Shown piece by piece: positions 53,237 to 62,607 of a DNA stretch of 64,000 nt. A program made the position numbers and the translations under genes. Numbering within the stretch: the first letter of the stretch is position 1; the number at the start of each line of letters is the position of its first letter. This stretch comes from Nitrospira sp. BO4 (GTDB lineage Bacteria; Nitrospirota; Nitrospiria; Nitrospirales; Nitrospiraceae). The notes under the pieces were generated by a model that ran no database searches, was not told where the DNA came from, and saw only the letters and a list, made by a program, of their open reading frames with translations. The stretch is from contig JAMPUU010000026.1 in NCBI GenBank assembly GCA_030144965.1, positions 124,001 through 188,000 on the forward strand. Reading direction: 5' to 3'.

Positions 53237-54169
53237 ATGGAATACAAGGACTACTACAAGACCCTCGGCGTGGAGCGCACGGCCACCGCCGATGAGATCA
53301 AGAAAGCCTATCGCAAGCTAGCGCGCACATATCATCCGGACGTGAGTAAAGAGGCGAACGCAGAGGCGCGCTTCAAGGAAATCGGCGAAGCCTACGAAGT
53401 GCTCCAGGACACGGAGAAACGCGCCGCTTATGACCAACTCGGCAATCGCTGGCAGGCGGGACAGGAGTTCACGCCGCCGCCCGACTGGGGGGCCGGGTTC
53501 GAGTTTACCCCCGGCAGATCTTCCACGGCGGACGCCGCCGACTTCAGCGATTTTTTTTCCAGTCTCTTCGGCAATTTTTCACGCCAGGCCACGGCGGGGC
53601 AGTTTCGCGGCGAGGATCATCATGCGAAGATCGTCATCCCGCTCGAAGACGCCTTTCAGGGGGCGACCCGTACCATCACGCTGCGCGCACCGCAACTGGA
53701 TGCACAGGGCCGCGTGGCGTTGCGCGAACACACGCTCAACGTGCGGATTCCCAAAGGCATTCGCGACGGCCAACTGATCCGTCTGGCCGGCCAGGGTGCG
53801 CCAGGAGCGGGTGGAGCGCCCGGGGGCGATCTGTATCTGGAAGTTCATTTCGACCCCCATGCGTTGTACCGCGTGGAGAGCCACGATCTGTCTCTGATCC
53901 TGCCGCTTGCTCCGTGGGAGGCGGCGCTGGGCGCGACGGTTAAAGCGCCGACCCCGACCGGCGTGGTCGAGGTCAAGATTCCGGCAGGCTCGCAGAGCGG
54001 GCAGAAACTTCGGCTCAAAGGCCGTGGAATTCCCGGCGAGCCGGCAGGCGATCTCTATCTCGTCCTGGACCTGGTCCTGCCGGTGGCGGACACGGAGCGG
54101 GCTCGGCAGCTCTATCGGACGATGGCGCAGGAACTGGCATTCAATCCCCGACGGGCTCTCGGCGTGTGA
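53237..54169 (+). CDS. cbpA: DnaJ-like co-chaperone CbpA
   Basis: A 310-residue protein. The J domain (about 5-70) has HPD in ARTYHPDVSKEANAEA. A Gly/Phe-like linker follows, then two C-terminal substrate-binding domains (GVVEVKIPAGSQSGQKLRLK). It lacks the zinc fingers of DnaJ, as CbpA does. It stimulates DnaK and binds unfolded protein or curved DNA. It is followed 13 bases later by CbpM, the usual pair, so the two are co-expressed. Confidence 0.93.
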   Translation: MEYKDYYKTLGVERTATADEIKKAYRKLARTYHPDVSKEANAEARFKEIGEAYEVLQDTEKRAAYDQLGNRWQAGQEFTPPPDWGAGFEFTPGRSSTADAADFSDFFSSLFGNFSRQATAGQFRGEDHHAKIVIPLEDAFQGATRTITLRAPQLDAQGRVALREHTLNVRIPKGIRDGQLIRLAGQGAPGAGGAPGGDLYLEVHFDPHALYRVESHDLSLILPLAPWEAALGATVKAPTPTGVVEVKIPAGSQSGQKLRLKGRGIPGEPAGDLYLVLDLVLPVADTERARQLYRTMAQELAFNPRRALGV

Positions 54170-54181
54170 GGAGGTGTGGTC

Positions 54182-54499
54182 ATGGAGCATGAGATTCTGA
54201 CAGGGAACATCATCGGCAATGAGTCCGTGCTGACGGCCGAGGAGTTGGCGAGAGCCTGCCGCGCCGAGGTGTCATGGATCGCCGAATTAATCGACGTGGG
54301 GATACTGGCGCAACAGGGGAAGGACCGGTCGGACTGGCGATTCTGCGCGATGGACTTCACGTGTGCTTGCCGGGCCGCCCGCCTCCAACGGGCTTTTGAG
54401 GTGAGCACGGAAGCGGTGGCGGTTATGCTTGATCTGCTAACCGAGATCGAGCGGCTGCGTGATCGTCTGAAGCGGGAGGGGCTGGATGCGGATGAGTGA
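54182..54499 (+). CDS. cbpM: CbpA modulator CbpM
   Basis: A 105-residue MerR-like helical protein starting MEHEILTGNIIGNESVLTAE. The helix pattern ELARACRAEVSWIAELIDVG and the tail LDLLTEIERLRDRLKREG match CbpM/YccV-type modulators that bind the CbpA J domain. The ATG follows GAGGAGGT. It overlaps the thioredoxin start. Confidence 0.88.
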   Translation: MEHEILTGNIIGNESVLTAEELARACRAEVSWIAELIDVGILAQQGKDRSDWRFCAMDFTCACRAARLQRAFEVSTEAVAVMLDLLTEIERLRDRLKREGLDADE

Positions 54500-54926
54500 G
54501 CCGTTGCACATCGTCTGCCCCCATTGCCGGAGCGTCAATCGCGTGCCCGGAACCCGTCTGAGCGAAGGTCCCAAGTGCGGCCAGTGCCATGCGCCGCTGT
54601 TCACCGGACGTCCGATCGCACTGACCGAGGCGGATTTCGAGGTGCACGCCACCCGAAACGACATCCCGTTGGTCGTGGATTTCTGGGCGCCATGGTGCGG
54701 GCCCTGTCGCATGATGGCGCCCGCGTATGAGCAGGCTGCCAAGATGTTGGAGCCACACGTTCGCCTGGCTAAGGTGAATACGGAGGAGGAGCAGAGGCTC
54801 GGGGCCCGCTTCGGCATTCAGAGTATCCCGACCATGATCGTGCTTCGCGGAGGGCGTGAGGTGGCGCGGCAATCCGGAGCCCTCGGCCTGCAGGACCTTG
54901 TCCGCTGGGTCCACACCCATGGGTGA
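54486..54926 (+). CDS. trxC: Thioredoxin 2 (TrxC type)
   Basis: A 146-residue protein: an N-terminal zinc ribbon (IVCPHCRSVNRVPG ... CGQCHAPLFTG), then a thioredoxin fold with the active site VVDFWAPWCGPCRMMAPAYE and cis-Pro SIPTMIVLRGG. The zinc ribbon is the mark of TrxC, which is oxidative-stress-induced in other bacteria. The start overlaps cbpM by 14 bases; the ATG is 6 bases after GGAGG. It reduces disulfides in the cytoplasm. Confidence 0.93.
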   Translation: MRMSEPLHIVCPHCRSVNRVPGTRLSEGPKCGQCHAPLFTGRPIALTEADFEVHATRNDIPLVVDFWAPWCGPCRMMAPAYEQAAKMLEPHVRLAKVNTEEEQRLGARFGIQSIPTMIVLRGGREVARQSGALGLQDLVRWVHTHG

Positions 54927-54971
54927 GTCTAACCGGCTCGGCTACCGGGGAAGGGACAGGGCCTCGGCGGC

Positions 54972-55187
54972 ATGGTAACGCACGATCAGGTGCTGGATGC
55001 CTTGCGAACGGTGCAAGAGCCGGAACTGGGAGATGACCTGGTCAGTCTTGACACGATTCGAGACGTTGAGATCGACGGGGACAAGGTCCGGTTCACCTTG
55101 GACCTCACCACGTCGTTCTGTCCGCTGGTTATGGAGATTCAGGAACGTTGTGAAGAAGCGGTCCGGCGACTGCCCGAGGTGCGATAG
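54972..55187 (+). CDS. Short DUF59 (MIP18/PaaD-like) protein
   Basis: A 71-residue protein: MVTHDQVLDALRTVQEPELG, with FCPLVMEIQERCEEAVRRLP near the end. The family usually continues some 30 residues past this point, so the C-terminus looks shortened. DUF59 proteins aid Fe-S cluster assembly or insertion; the Cys in SFCPLVME is the conserved one. A dead paralogue lies at 51.3 kb. The frame is intact, but function is uncertain because of the short end. Confidence 0.75.
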   Translation: MVTHDQVLDALRTVQEPELGDDLVSLDTIRDVEIDGDKVRFTLDLTTSFCPLVMEIQERCEEAVRRLPEVR

Positions 55188-55389
55188 GTGACCATCACGG
55201 CCCGCGACGGGGAAACGTTGGAAGGGATTTCGTAACCGGAAACCTGTATACAGACCAGCATAGATGGACGGGAGGATTCGGACCTGTGACAATTGATGGA
55301 GCATTCGGAATCAATGGACTGCTAGTCGCCTTGCCGCTCGGTGTGCTGTGCCTGTATGGCGCGGAGAAACTTCCAGAGTCTGGAGCGAC

Positions 55390-55816
55390 ATGAAACTCAC
55401 GGCGACCTTTCACGGCGGGACCCGGTACGACATCACAAGTGGAATGTATCGAGTCGTCGCTGATCAGCCGGCGGAAGTCGGAGGTCAGGACGCCGGTATG
55501 AGCCCGGTCGAACTGTTCGTCGGCTCGCTACCCGGTTGTAGGGTACTTCGTCGGACAATTCTGCGGGCGGCACGGCATTTCTCGCGAGGGGTTGAGCGTA
55601 GACGCGGAATGGACCATGGACGAGGGGCCTCATCGCGTCGGTCGCATCGACATCGGCATCCATCTTCCCCATCGAATCACCTCAGAACAAAAAGAGCGGC
55701 TGCTAAAAGTAGCCCATGGTTGTACGGTGCACCAGTCACTCACGGTTGCACCGAACGTGACGATTGCGCTGAACCGCACAGTCACGGAAGAAACCGACCG
55801 GCAGGGGAAAAAGTAA
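55390..55816 (+). pseudogene. OsmC-family protein with frameshift
   Basis: Reads MKLTATFHGGTRYDITSGMY ... MSPVELFVGSLPGC, then must change frame to continue VGYFVGQFCGRHGISREGLS ... AHGCTVHQSLTVAPNV to a stop at 55816. The two redox Cys of OsmC (in SLPGC and AHGCTVHQ) lie in different frames. A 2-base loss in a GTGT run near 55540 would explain it; a sequencing error is also possible. OsmC proteins reduce organic peroxides. Confidence 0.75.
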
Positions 55817-55820
55817 CTGT

Positions 55821-56999
55821 ATGAGCATCTCACGACGTGTCCTACTGAGGAGTCTGTTCCAAAGCATCGGTGTCGGTCTCGTGATGAATCAGCGCTTTCC
55901 CGTTGCGTGGGGAGCTGAGGAAGAGCCTTCCCGACTTGAAGCAGGACCATTGATCACCCGGGTAACAAGGCCGTTTGACGCCGAGACCCCGGTGCGGGAG
56001 TTTACGTCCTTTTTGACACCCAATCACCGATTCTTCGTGCGCAGTCATTTCGGGCCGCCGGCACCCGAATTGATCGCAGAGGGGAACTGGAAATTGCGCG
56101 TCGGAGGATTAGTGGAGCGGCCGCAGACGTTTACCCTCCGGGATCTCAAAGAGCTTGAAGCCGTGACGATCACGGCTGTGGTCCAGTGCAGTGGGAATGG
56201 GCGTGCATTCCACCAGCCCAAGGTTCCCGGTGTGCAATGGGATCGTGGTGCCGTCGGGAATGCGCAGTGGACGGGGGCGCGGCTGCGAGATGTGCTGGCC
56301 GAGGTGGGAGTAAAGGAAGGGGCGCAACACGTGCAATTGCAAGGCGCTGATCGACCGGTCGTAGACTCCGTACCTCTCTTCGTCAGGAGCATTCCGCTGG
56401 CAAAGGGGTTTCATCCGGACACGCTCCTGGCCTATGAGATGAATGGGCGCCCGTTGCCCATCCTCCATGGAGCTCCCCTCAGAGTGATCACGCCGGGCTG
56501 GATGGCAGATTCCTGCACGAAATGGCTGACGGATATCACCGTACAGGCCGAGGAGGCCAAAGGGTATTACATGCAAACCGCTTATCGGATGCCTATGCAA
56601 TCGGTGGAGCCTGGCGGAACCGTCAGCGGACCGTCAGTTCCAGTCGAAGCGATGGTGGTAAAGTCACTTATCTCAGCTCCGCAAGAGGGCGGAACCGTCG
56701 GGCTCGGCCCTCTCACCGTTCAAGGCGTGGCCTGGAGCGGGGAGGTGAAGATCGCGAGAGTCGAGCTTTCCCTGGACGGCGGGAGAACATGGAAGTCGGC
56801 TCGATTGGTAGGAGCGGATTTTCCCTATGCATGGAGACAATGGCAATTTCTCTGGAAGCCAAGCACGCCTGGTCCAGTTACCATTCTCTGCCGCGCCACG
56901 GATGCGCGTGGAGAGACACAACCGGAGATGAGTCCTTGGAATCCGAGCGGATTTCTTTGGAACGGATGGGACCGTGTCACTGTGACGGTGACGGGATGA
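55821..56999 (+). CDS. Sulfite-oxidase-like molybdopterin enzyme
   Basis: A 392-residue exported protein. A twin-arginine start (SRRVLLRSLF) suggests Tat export after cofactor loading. The molybdopterin domain has FTLRDLKELEAVTITAVVQC with the Mo-ligand Cys in VVQCSGNGR, and PLPILHGAPLRVITPGWMAD. The C-terminal dimerisation domain begins near GTVGLGPLTVQGVAWSG. It oxidises sulfite or a similar substrate and passes electrons to cytochrome c; the substrate is not proven. It overlaps the next cytochrome gene by 4 bases. Confidence 0.93.
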   Translation: MSISRRVLLRSLFQSIGVGLVMNQRFPVAWGAEEEPSRLEAGPLITRVTRPFDAETPVREFTSFLTPNHRFFVRSHFGPPAPELIAEGNWKLRVGGLVERPQTFTLRDLKELEAVTITAVVQCSGNGRAFHQPKVPGVQWDRGAVGNAQWTGARLRDVLAEVGVKEGAQHVQLQGADRPVVDSVPLFVRSIPLAKGFHPDTLLAYEMNGRPLPILHGAPLRVITPGWMADSCTKWLTDITVQAEEAKGYYMQTAYRMPMQSVEPGGTVSGPSVPVEAMVVKSLISAPQEGGTVGLGPLTVQGVAWSGEVKIARVELSLDGGRTWKSARLVGADFPYAWRQWQFLWKPSTPGPVTILCRATDARGETQPEMSPWNPSGFLWNGWDRVTVTVTG

Positions 57000-57670
57000 A
57001 GACGTCAATACAGAACCGCATGCAATATGAGGTGTGGACTTCGAAGCGAGGAAATCCAATTCAGGTTGGAACTGTCCGCCTCTGTCTGATCCTAGGGCTT
57101 CTGGGGCTGCCAGTCATTTCGGCAGGACAGGAGGGCGATCCGACCTCTATGAGCGCCGCGCTGGCTTCTCGTGCCGAGGGGCTGATCATCGCGCGTTGTG
57201 CTGTCTGTCATAGCCAGGACCTGATCATCCAACAAAGACTGCCCAAGAATCGGTGGGACGCAACGGTCGAGAAGATGAAACACTGGGGCGCAGATATTTC
57301 GCCAGAAGAGGCCGATCTTCTCGTCCGCTATCTGTCAGCACGCTACCATCCTGGCGTGCCCGATCACTTGCCGCCCATCGACAGAGAATTGCCCCAAGCG
57401 GAGCCGTTGAAACAGGAACCGGATTTGGCTGGTTCGCTTATCGGCAACACGGTCAGGGGTGCCGGGATCTTCGCGCACAACTGCCAGGCTTGTCATGGGG
57501 TCCGAGGGAGCGGCGGAATGGGTCCCAAACTGGAGAACAATCCTATTCTCAAACATAAAGATCTGTTCTGGGAGACAGTGTCGCACGGGAGGGGGCCGAT
57601 GCCGGCTTGGGGTTCTTTCCTGAGTCAACAGGACATTGCAGACATCCATGCTTGGCTGATGGATCAGTAA
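56996..57670 (+). CDS. Diheme c-type cytochrome, partner of the Mo enzyme
   Basis: A 224-residue protein with a signal peptide (VRLCLILGLLGLPVISAGQ). Two CxxCH heme sites: ARCAVCHSQDL and HNCQACHGVRGS, each followed by likely Met ligands. Its start overlaps the stop of the sulfite-oxidase-like gene (ATGA), so it is very probably the electron acceptor (SorB-like). It is probably periplasmic. Confidence 0.9.
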   Translation: MKTSIQNRMQYEVWTSKRGNPIQVGTVRLCLILGLLGLPVISAGQEGDPTSMSAALASRAEGLIIARCAVCHSQDLIIQQRLPKNRWDATVEKMKHWGADISPEEADLLVRYLSARYHPGVPDHLPPIDRELPQAEPLKQEPDLAGSLIGNTVRGAGIFAHNCQACHGVRGSGGMGPKLENNPILKHKDLFWETVSHGRGPMPAWGSFLSQQDIADIHAWLMDQ

Positions 57671-57794
57671 GAGCCTTCAGGAGACAGACCTATGGACAGT
57701 TCATCACAGTAAAGGAGCTGCATGATGACACGCTTTGTACCCATCTTGACGGAGGAAGGCCTGGCAGGTGCTGCGATATGTACGATCGTTCGCA

Positions 57795-57823
57795 GCGGGA
57801 GAGGAAGTCGTCTCCTCTCCCGC
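57795..57823. terminator. Strong hairpin between cytochrome genes
   Basis: Arms GCGGGAGAGGA (57795-57805) and TCCTCTCCCGC (57813-57823) with a 7-base loop. No T-run follows, so it may end the upstream unit inefficiently or stabilise the mRNA. Confidence 0.45.
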
Positions 57824-57929
57824 CCGATAACTGACTGTTCGGACAGGAGAGCCGACCCTGCTCGCTCGGGCTCAGCCGCGCATGTTCTTGGTGTGACACT
57901 CTGCGACAACCGACGAAGGGAGCCACAAG

Positions 57930-58460
57930 ATGCAGAGTAAGATGCTCACAATGCTGGTTGCGGTCGTGTCGCTCGCCGTTCCCGTCTTGGCCGCAGAACG
58001 GCACATGATGCAACCGAGAGTGCCTGTCGATAAGCTGGCCGAAGCTCGTGCCCTCAAGAGTCCTTTCTCGAATTCTCCGGAGGTGGTTGAGCAGGGCAAA
58101 GCGGTGTACAACGGCAAGGGCACCTGCTTTACCTGTCATGGAGTGGATGGAGACGGTAAAGGGCCGGCTGCTGCCAAGCTGAATCCCTTGCCCCGCAATT
58201 TCCAACACCATGGATTCTGGCGGCATCGCACCGAGGGCGAACTGTTCTGGGTCATTAAACACGGCTCTCCCGGTACGGCTATGATCGGATTCGGTCAGGT
58301 CTTGTCCGATGACGAGATTTGGGCTCTCATCCACTATGAGCGCACGTTCGCCGGAAGACATGGACCAGGCATGAGGGGACGAAGAGAGGATATGGAAGCC
58401 GGCGGCATGGAAGGGATGGGGCATCGAGGACGGAGAGGCGAGATGGGCGAGGTGGAATGA
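57930..58460 (+). CDS. Monoheme c-type cytochrome
   Basis: A 176-residue exported cytochrome. The signal peptide is MQSKMLTMLVAVVSLAVPVL (cleavage near AAE). One heme site is GTCFTCHGVDGDG, with a Met ligand candidate in GTAMIGFGQV. The C-terminal 40 residues are rich in Gly, Arg and Met (GMRGRREDMEAGGMEG), perhaps for metal or partner binding. It lies 260 bases after the diheme gene, separated by a hairpin. It may carry electrons on from the Mo enzyme. Confidence 0.88.
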   Translation: MQSKMLTMLVAVVSLAVPVLAAERHMMQPRVPVDKLAEARALKSPFSNSPEVVEQGKAVYNGKGTCFTCHGVDGDGKGPAAAKLNPLPRNFQHHGFWRHRTEGELFWVIKHGSPGTAMIGFGQVLSDDEIWALIHYERTFAGRHGPGMRGRREDMEAGGMEGMGHRGRRGEMGEVE

Positions 58461-59189
58461 ACGACTGTGAAGGTGAAGGGTGCAGATGGTAACTATCCCG
58501 CTTTCTCAGAGAGTAAGGATTGAACCAGTTGTACTTTCGATATCAACATTCTCATTGGGCTAGTAAGGGAAAGAGGACTATCCGAACCCGTCAGGGCCCC
58601 TCTGTGAATCCCTTGATCTGGGCACTCGTACCATGGGCCTGCGGATCATCATCGCCACTCTCCCGGTGACTTTCAGCCGACGATCAGCAAGTTTCTTAAC
58701 TTTCTGCGACCCAGCAGTACCGCCGCAATTGTCACCAGTTCAAGAATAGCGACACGAATGGCAGGTCCAGTATCAAGTCCCAACCGCGGTGGGCTTCAGA
58801 CATTACCCTTATCCAAGCAAGAGACGGCCAGAACAGCCCTTAGAGGTATAACCGCCTATGCAGATCGCATGGCATAGGTGGGGCGATCCTCGGCTCATCA
58901 CGGCTAACGATCTCACCTGATGTCGGAGCATAACTCGCTCCGGTTCCGGCCGTTCGTGCGCTTCATTGGGACTTAACCCCTGACACACACAGCGACTGAG
59001 TTCGAAAATCAGACGGTTCAGCGGAGGCGTACCTTGGGGTCAAGCAACGCACGCGTGATGGTTCCCTTCAATGGCAGTGACAGGCGGACATACATACGAT
59101 CGCTGCGATTAATAGCCTGCCGAGTCTTCTAGGAATACCCACGAATATGTTTTACTAATCGGTATACGAGTATTGTGACAATCTCAATC
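58461..59189. other. Intergenic between convergent units
   Basis: About 730 bases with no supported gene on either strand. Confidence 0.4.
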
Positions 59190-62100
59190 CTAAACTGGAA
59201 TCGCTCGCGAGGGATTATCGCGCGAAGCCCCCATGCTGTCTTTGAGCATGGCGTCAGTATCGATAAGAGAAGGCTCATTCGGCCGCCTCCTCACATGGTA
59301 GTACAGCACCGGGATGACGACCAGGGTCAACAGGGTCGAAACACCGGCGCCAAAGAGCAGGGATACGGCCAGACCCTGAAAGATTGGATCGAGAATGATG
59401 ACGAACGCTCCCACCATGAGTGCGGCTGCGGTCAAGAGAATGGGGCGTGTGCGAATCGCACCGGCTTTGATCACGGCTTCCAACGAAGAAACGCCCGCAC
59501 GTTCTTGAAGCTGAATGAAATCGACAAGGAGGATGGAGTTCCGCACCATAATGCCCGCAAGCGCGATGAATCCGATCATTGATGTCGCAGTGAAGTACGC
59601 CCCGGTCAACCAATGTCCAGGCAGAATGCCGATCAGCGTAAGCGGAATGGGAGCCATGATGATCAACGGGGTGATGAACGATTGGAACTGCCCGACGATC
59701 AACAGATAAATCAACACCATGGCCACAGCAAACGCGATTCCCATGTCGCGAAACGTTTCGTAGGTGATGTGCCATTCGCCGTCCCATTTCATGGCGATCT
59801 TCCCTTCGGACCAGGGCTGAGACGCATAGTATTGCTCGATCTGATACCCTTCTGCTGGGCGAAACTCTTCCAGCTTTTTCCCGACTCCCAGGACACCATA
59901 CACAGGACTCTCCGCTTTCTCCGATCCAGGTCCGCCGACATCTGCGACCACATAGACCACGGGCTTTTGGTTCTTGTGATAGATCGCTTTGTCCTGGACT
60001 GTTCGCTCGATGTTGAGTAGTTCGGATAATTGAACGATGCCACCGGTACTCGTGCGCAGCCCGATTTCGCCTAGGTGCTCCAAACCAGTGCGCTCGGCAA
60101 GCGGCAGGCGGAGCACGATTTGTACCGGGCTCTTCTCGTGAGGAATATGGACGAGCCCGACCCTTGTTCCCTGAAGCGCCATGCGCAGCGTGTTCACAAT
60201 TTCCTCGGAAGGAATGTTGGCGAGGGCCGCCTTCGCCTGATCGACCGTAACAACGTACTTCACGTGGTTCGCCTCGATATAATCATCCACGTCGACCACT
60301 CCGGAGGTGGATTCAAACAGTGTTCGGATCTGGCGAGCCACAGCGAGCTGCCGGTTGTAGTCGGGGCCGTAGACTTCCGCGACCAGCACTGATTGCACCG
60401 GTGGTCCGGGCGGTACTTCCACGATCTTTACATTGGCTCCATGCTCGTGAGCGATCCGTTGAATCGCTGACCGAATCCGCCGGGCGATTTCATGACTCTG
60501 GGCGGCTCGGTCCTCCTTGGCCACAAGATTGATCTGAATGTCTGCCTCGTGAGGTTGATCACGCAAATAGTAGTGACGGACCAGTCCACTGAAGTTAAAG
60601 GGTGCGGCTGTTCCGACATAGGCCTGATAATCCCGCACTTCCGGCACCGTCTTCACATAGCGTCCCAACGCCTGCGTGACCCGCGCGGTCTCTTCAAGCG
60701 TCGTCCCTTCCGGCATATCAATCACAAGTTGAATTTCACTCTTATTGTCGAACGGGAGCATTTTCACCACAACATGGCGGCTATAGAATAAGAAGGTCGA
60801 TCCCACGAGGAGGAGCCCAACTCCGGCCAGAAACGCATACGCGAGGAGCGGACGGGACAGCAACGGGGAAAGACCCTGTCGGTAAATCCGAGCCGTGAAT
60901 CCGTGCTCATCGCCTTCATGATCGACACCCGCAACGGACGCTCCAGGACGGTAGCAAGCCTGACAAAACCAGGGAACCACGATGAAGGCGACCAGCAACG
61001 AAAAAAACATCGCGATGGAGGCGTTCACAGGAATCGGCCTCATATACGGGCCCATCAATCCGGAGACGAAGGCCATCGGCAGGAGGGCGGCGATGACGGT
61101 GAACGTTGCGAGGATCGTGGGGTTCCCGACTTCATCGACCGCTTGGATGGAGGCTTCGCGATGCGACCTGAGGCGCATCCTCAGATGTCGGTAAATATTC
61201 TCAACCACCACGATGGCATCGTCCACGAGGATGCCGATCGAAAAGATGAGCGCAAACAGCGTGACCCGGTTGATCGTGTACCCAATCATCATCGACGTGA
61301 AAAGCGTTAAGGCAAGGGTCAGAGGGATCGCGATCGACACGACGAGAGCCGGCCTCGGTCCCAGCGCCACACCGAGAAATACCACCACCGAGACCACGGC
61401 GATCAGAAGATGCCATAGGAGTTCGTTCGCCTTGTCCTGAGCCGTTTCTCCGTAATCCCGCGTCACCGTCACGCGCACGTCCGACGGAATCGTCACGCCT
61501 TTCATCTCGTCGACTTTTCTGATCACGTCGGCCGCGATAGTTACGGCATTTGTGCCGGCCTGTTTTGCGATGGCTACTGTCACGGCGGGGAACTCCTGTG
61601 TTATTCGTTGCTCGTGAAGCGTATCTCCTGAATCTTCCTGCGCTTCACGCTTCACAAGCGACGAGCGACTGGCCGATAGGCCTTCACCAAACCAGACGTA
61701 ACTCGTCGCTTCTGCCGGCCCATCCGTGACGTCAGCCACTTGGCGCAAGTACACGGGCCGCTGCTCGCTGACACCGACCACCAAAGCCTCGAGGTCTTCA
61801 CGCGAACGTATGAACCGGCCTGTTTCTACGAGAAGACTTTCATTGCGGCTGTCGAAGCGCCCCGTCGACAGGGCTCGATTCTCGCTACGCACCACATTCG
61901 CGATCTGCAAGGGCGTCAATGCATAGGCCTTCAATCTCGTCGGGTCGATCTGTATGCGTAGCTCACGCGGCCGCCCGCCGACGATGAAGCCGGCCGACGT
62001 ACCTGATACCTTCTTAATCTCCTCCAATACCTGTTCGGCGAGACGATGGAGCTCAAATTCCCCGTACCGCTCGCTGGAAAGCGTCAGGGTGACGATCGGA

Positions 62101-62528
62101 ACGTCGTTCACATCCTTTGGCTTGACCAGAAAAGGTTCCGCGCCTGGCGGCAACAGATCTTGGTTCGACATCAGTTTGTCGTAGAGGTCGACGAGGCTCT
62201 GTTCCATCGGCTGGCCGACGTAGAATCGGACGATGATCAGCGCACCGCCGGGCCGGGAGATCGAGTACATATACTCGATGCCCTTGATTTCAGAGAGCTT
62301 ACGTTCAAACGGCTTGGTGAGCTGTTCTTCGACGACCTTGGCGGATGCACCGGGGAACGGCAGCCAGACGTCGGCCATCGGCACGATAATCTGCGGCTCC
62401 TCTTCGCGCGGCGTGCCGATCACTGCCGCAAGGCCCAGCAGCAGCACGCCCAACATCATTAGAGGCGTGAGTTTACTGTCGATGAAGAGAGCCGCGATGC
62501 GACCGCTGAGTCCAGGGCGATAGTTCAT
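59190..62528 (-). CDS. RND efflux pump inner-membrane protein (AcrB/MdtB-like)
   Basis: An 1112-residue proton-driven pump with 12 predicted helices and two large periplasmic loops. N-terminal region: PREEEPQIIVPMADVWLPFP. The TM4 proton relay motif is GILVDDAIVVVENIY. The porter region keeps VPPGPPVQSVLVAEVYGPDY. The last helices are standard (IGFIALAGIMVRNSILLVDF). The sequence resembles multidrug/solvent RND pumps more than metal CzcA. The stop at 59190 is followed by a gene-poor region. Upstream lies the fusion protein, so the two form an operon. Confidence 0.93.
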   Translation of the reverse strand: MNYRPGLSGRIAALFIDSKLTPLMMLGVLLLGLAAVIGTPREEEPQIIVPMADVWLPFPGASAKVVEEQLTKPFERKLSEIKGIEYMYSISRPGGALIIVRFYVGQPMEQSLVDLYDKLMSNQDLLPPGAEPFLVKPKDVNDVPIVTLTLSSERYGEFELHRLAEQVLEEIKKVSGTSAGFIVGGRPRELRIQIDPTRLKAYALTPLQIANVVRSENRALSTGRFDSRNESLLVETGRFIRSREDLEALVVGVSEQRPVYLRQVADVTDGPAEATSYVWFGEGLSASRSSLVKREAQEDSGDTLHEQRITQEFPAVTVAIAKQAGTNAVTIAADVIRKVDEMKGVTIPSDVRVTVTRDYGETAQDKANELLWHLLIAVVSVVVFLGVALGPRPALVVSIAIPLTLALTLFTSMMIGYTINRVTLFALIFSIGILVDDAIVVVENIYRHLRMRLRSHREASIQAVDEVGNPTILATFTVIAALLPMAFVSGLMGPYMRPIPVNASIAMFFSLLVAFIVVPWFCQACYRPGASVAGVDHEGDEHGFTARIYRQGLSPLLSRPLLAYAFLAGVGLLLVGSTFLFYSRHVVVKMLPFDNKSEIQLVIDMPEGTTLEETARVTQALGRYVKTVPEVRDYQAYVGTAAPFNFSGLVRHYYLRDQPHEADIQINLVAKEDRAAQSHEIARRIRSAIQRIAHEHGANVKIVEVPPGPPVQSVLVAEVYGPDYNRQLAVARQIRTLFESTSGVVDVDDYIEANHVKYVVTVDQAKAALANIPSEEIVNTLRMALQGTRVGLVHIPHEKSPVQIVLRLPLAERTGLEHLGEIGLRTSTGGIVQLSELLNIERTVQDKAIYHKNQKPVVYVVADVGGPGSEKAESPVYGVLGVGKKLEEFRPAEGYQIEQYYASQPWSEGKIAMKWDGEWHITYETFRDMGIAFAVAMVLIYLLIVGQFQSFITPLIIMAPIPLTLIGILPGHWLTGAYFTATSMIGFIALAGIMVRNSILLVDFIQLQERAGVSSLEAVIKAGAIRTRPILLTAAALMVGAFVIILDPIFQGLAVSLLFGAGVSTLLTLVVIPVLYYHVRRRPNEPSLIDTDAMLKDSMGASRDNPSRAIPV

Positions 62529-62607
62529 CCTATGTCATCCGTCGAACGCCAAGATGGTTCTTTACTCGACACATTGATGATTCGCCTGACGCATGACAAT
62601 CGAAGCA

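Noticed and set aside
57722-57940. 72-residue plus-strand frame between cytochrome genes
   Set aside because: It runs through a strong hairpin and has no protein-like pattern.
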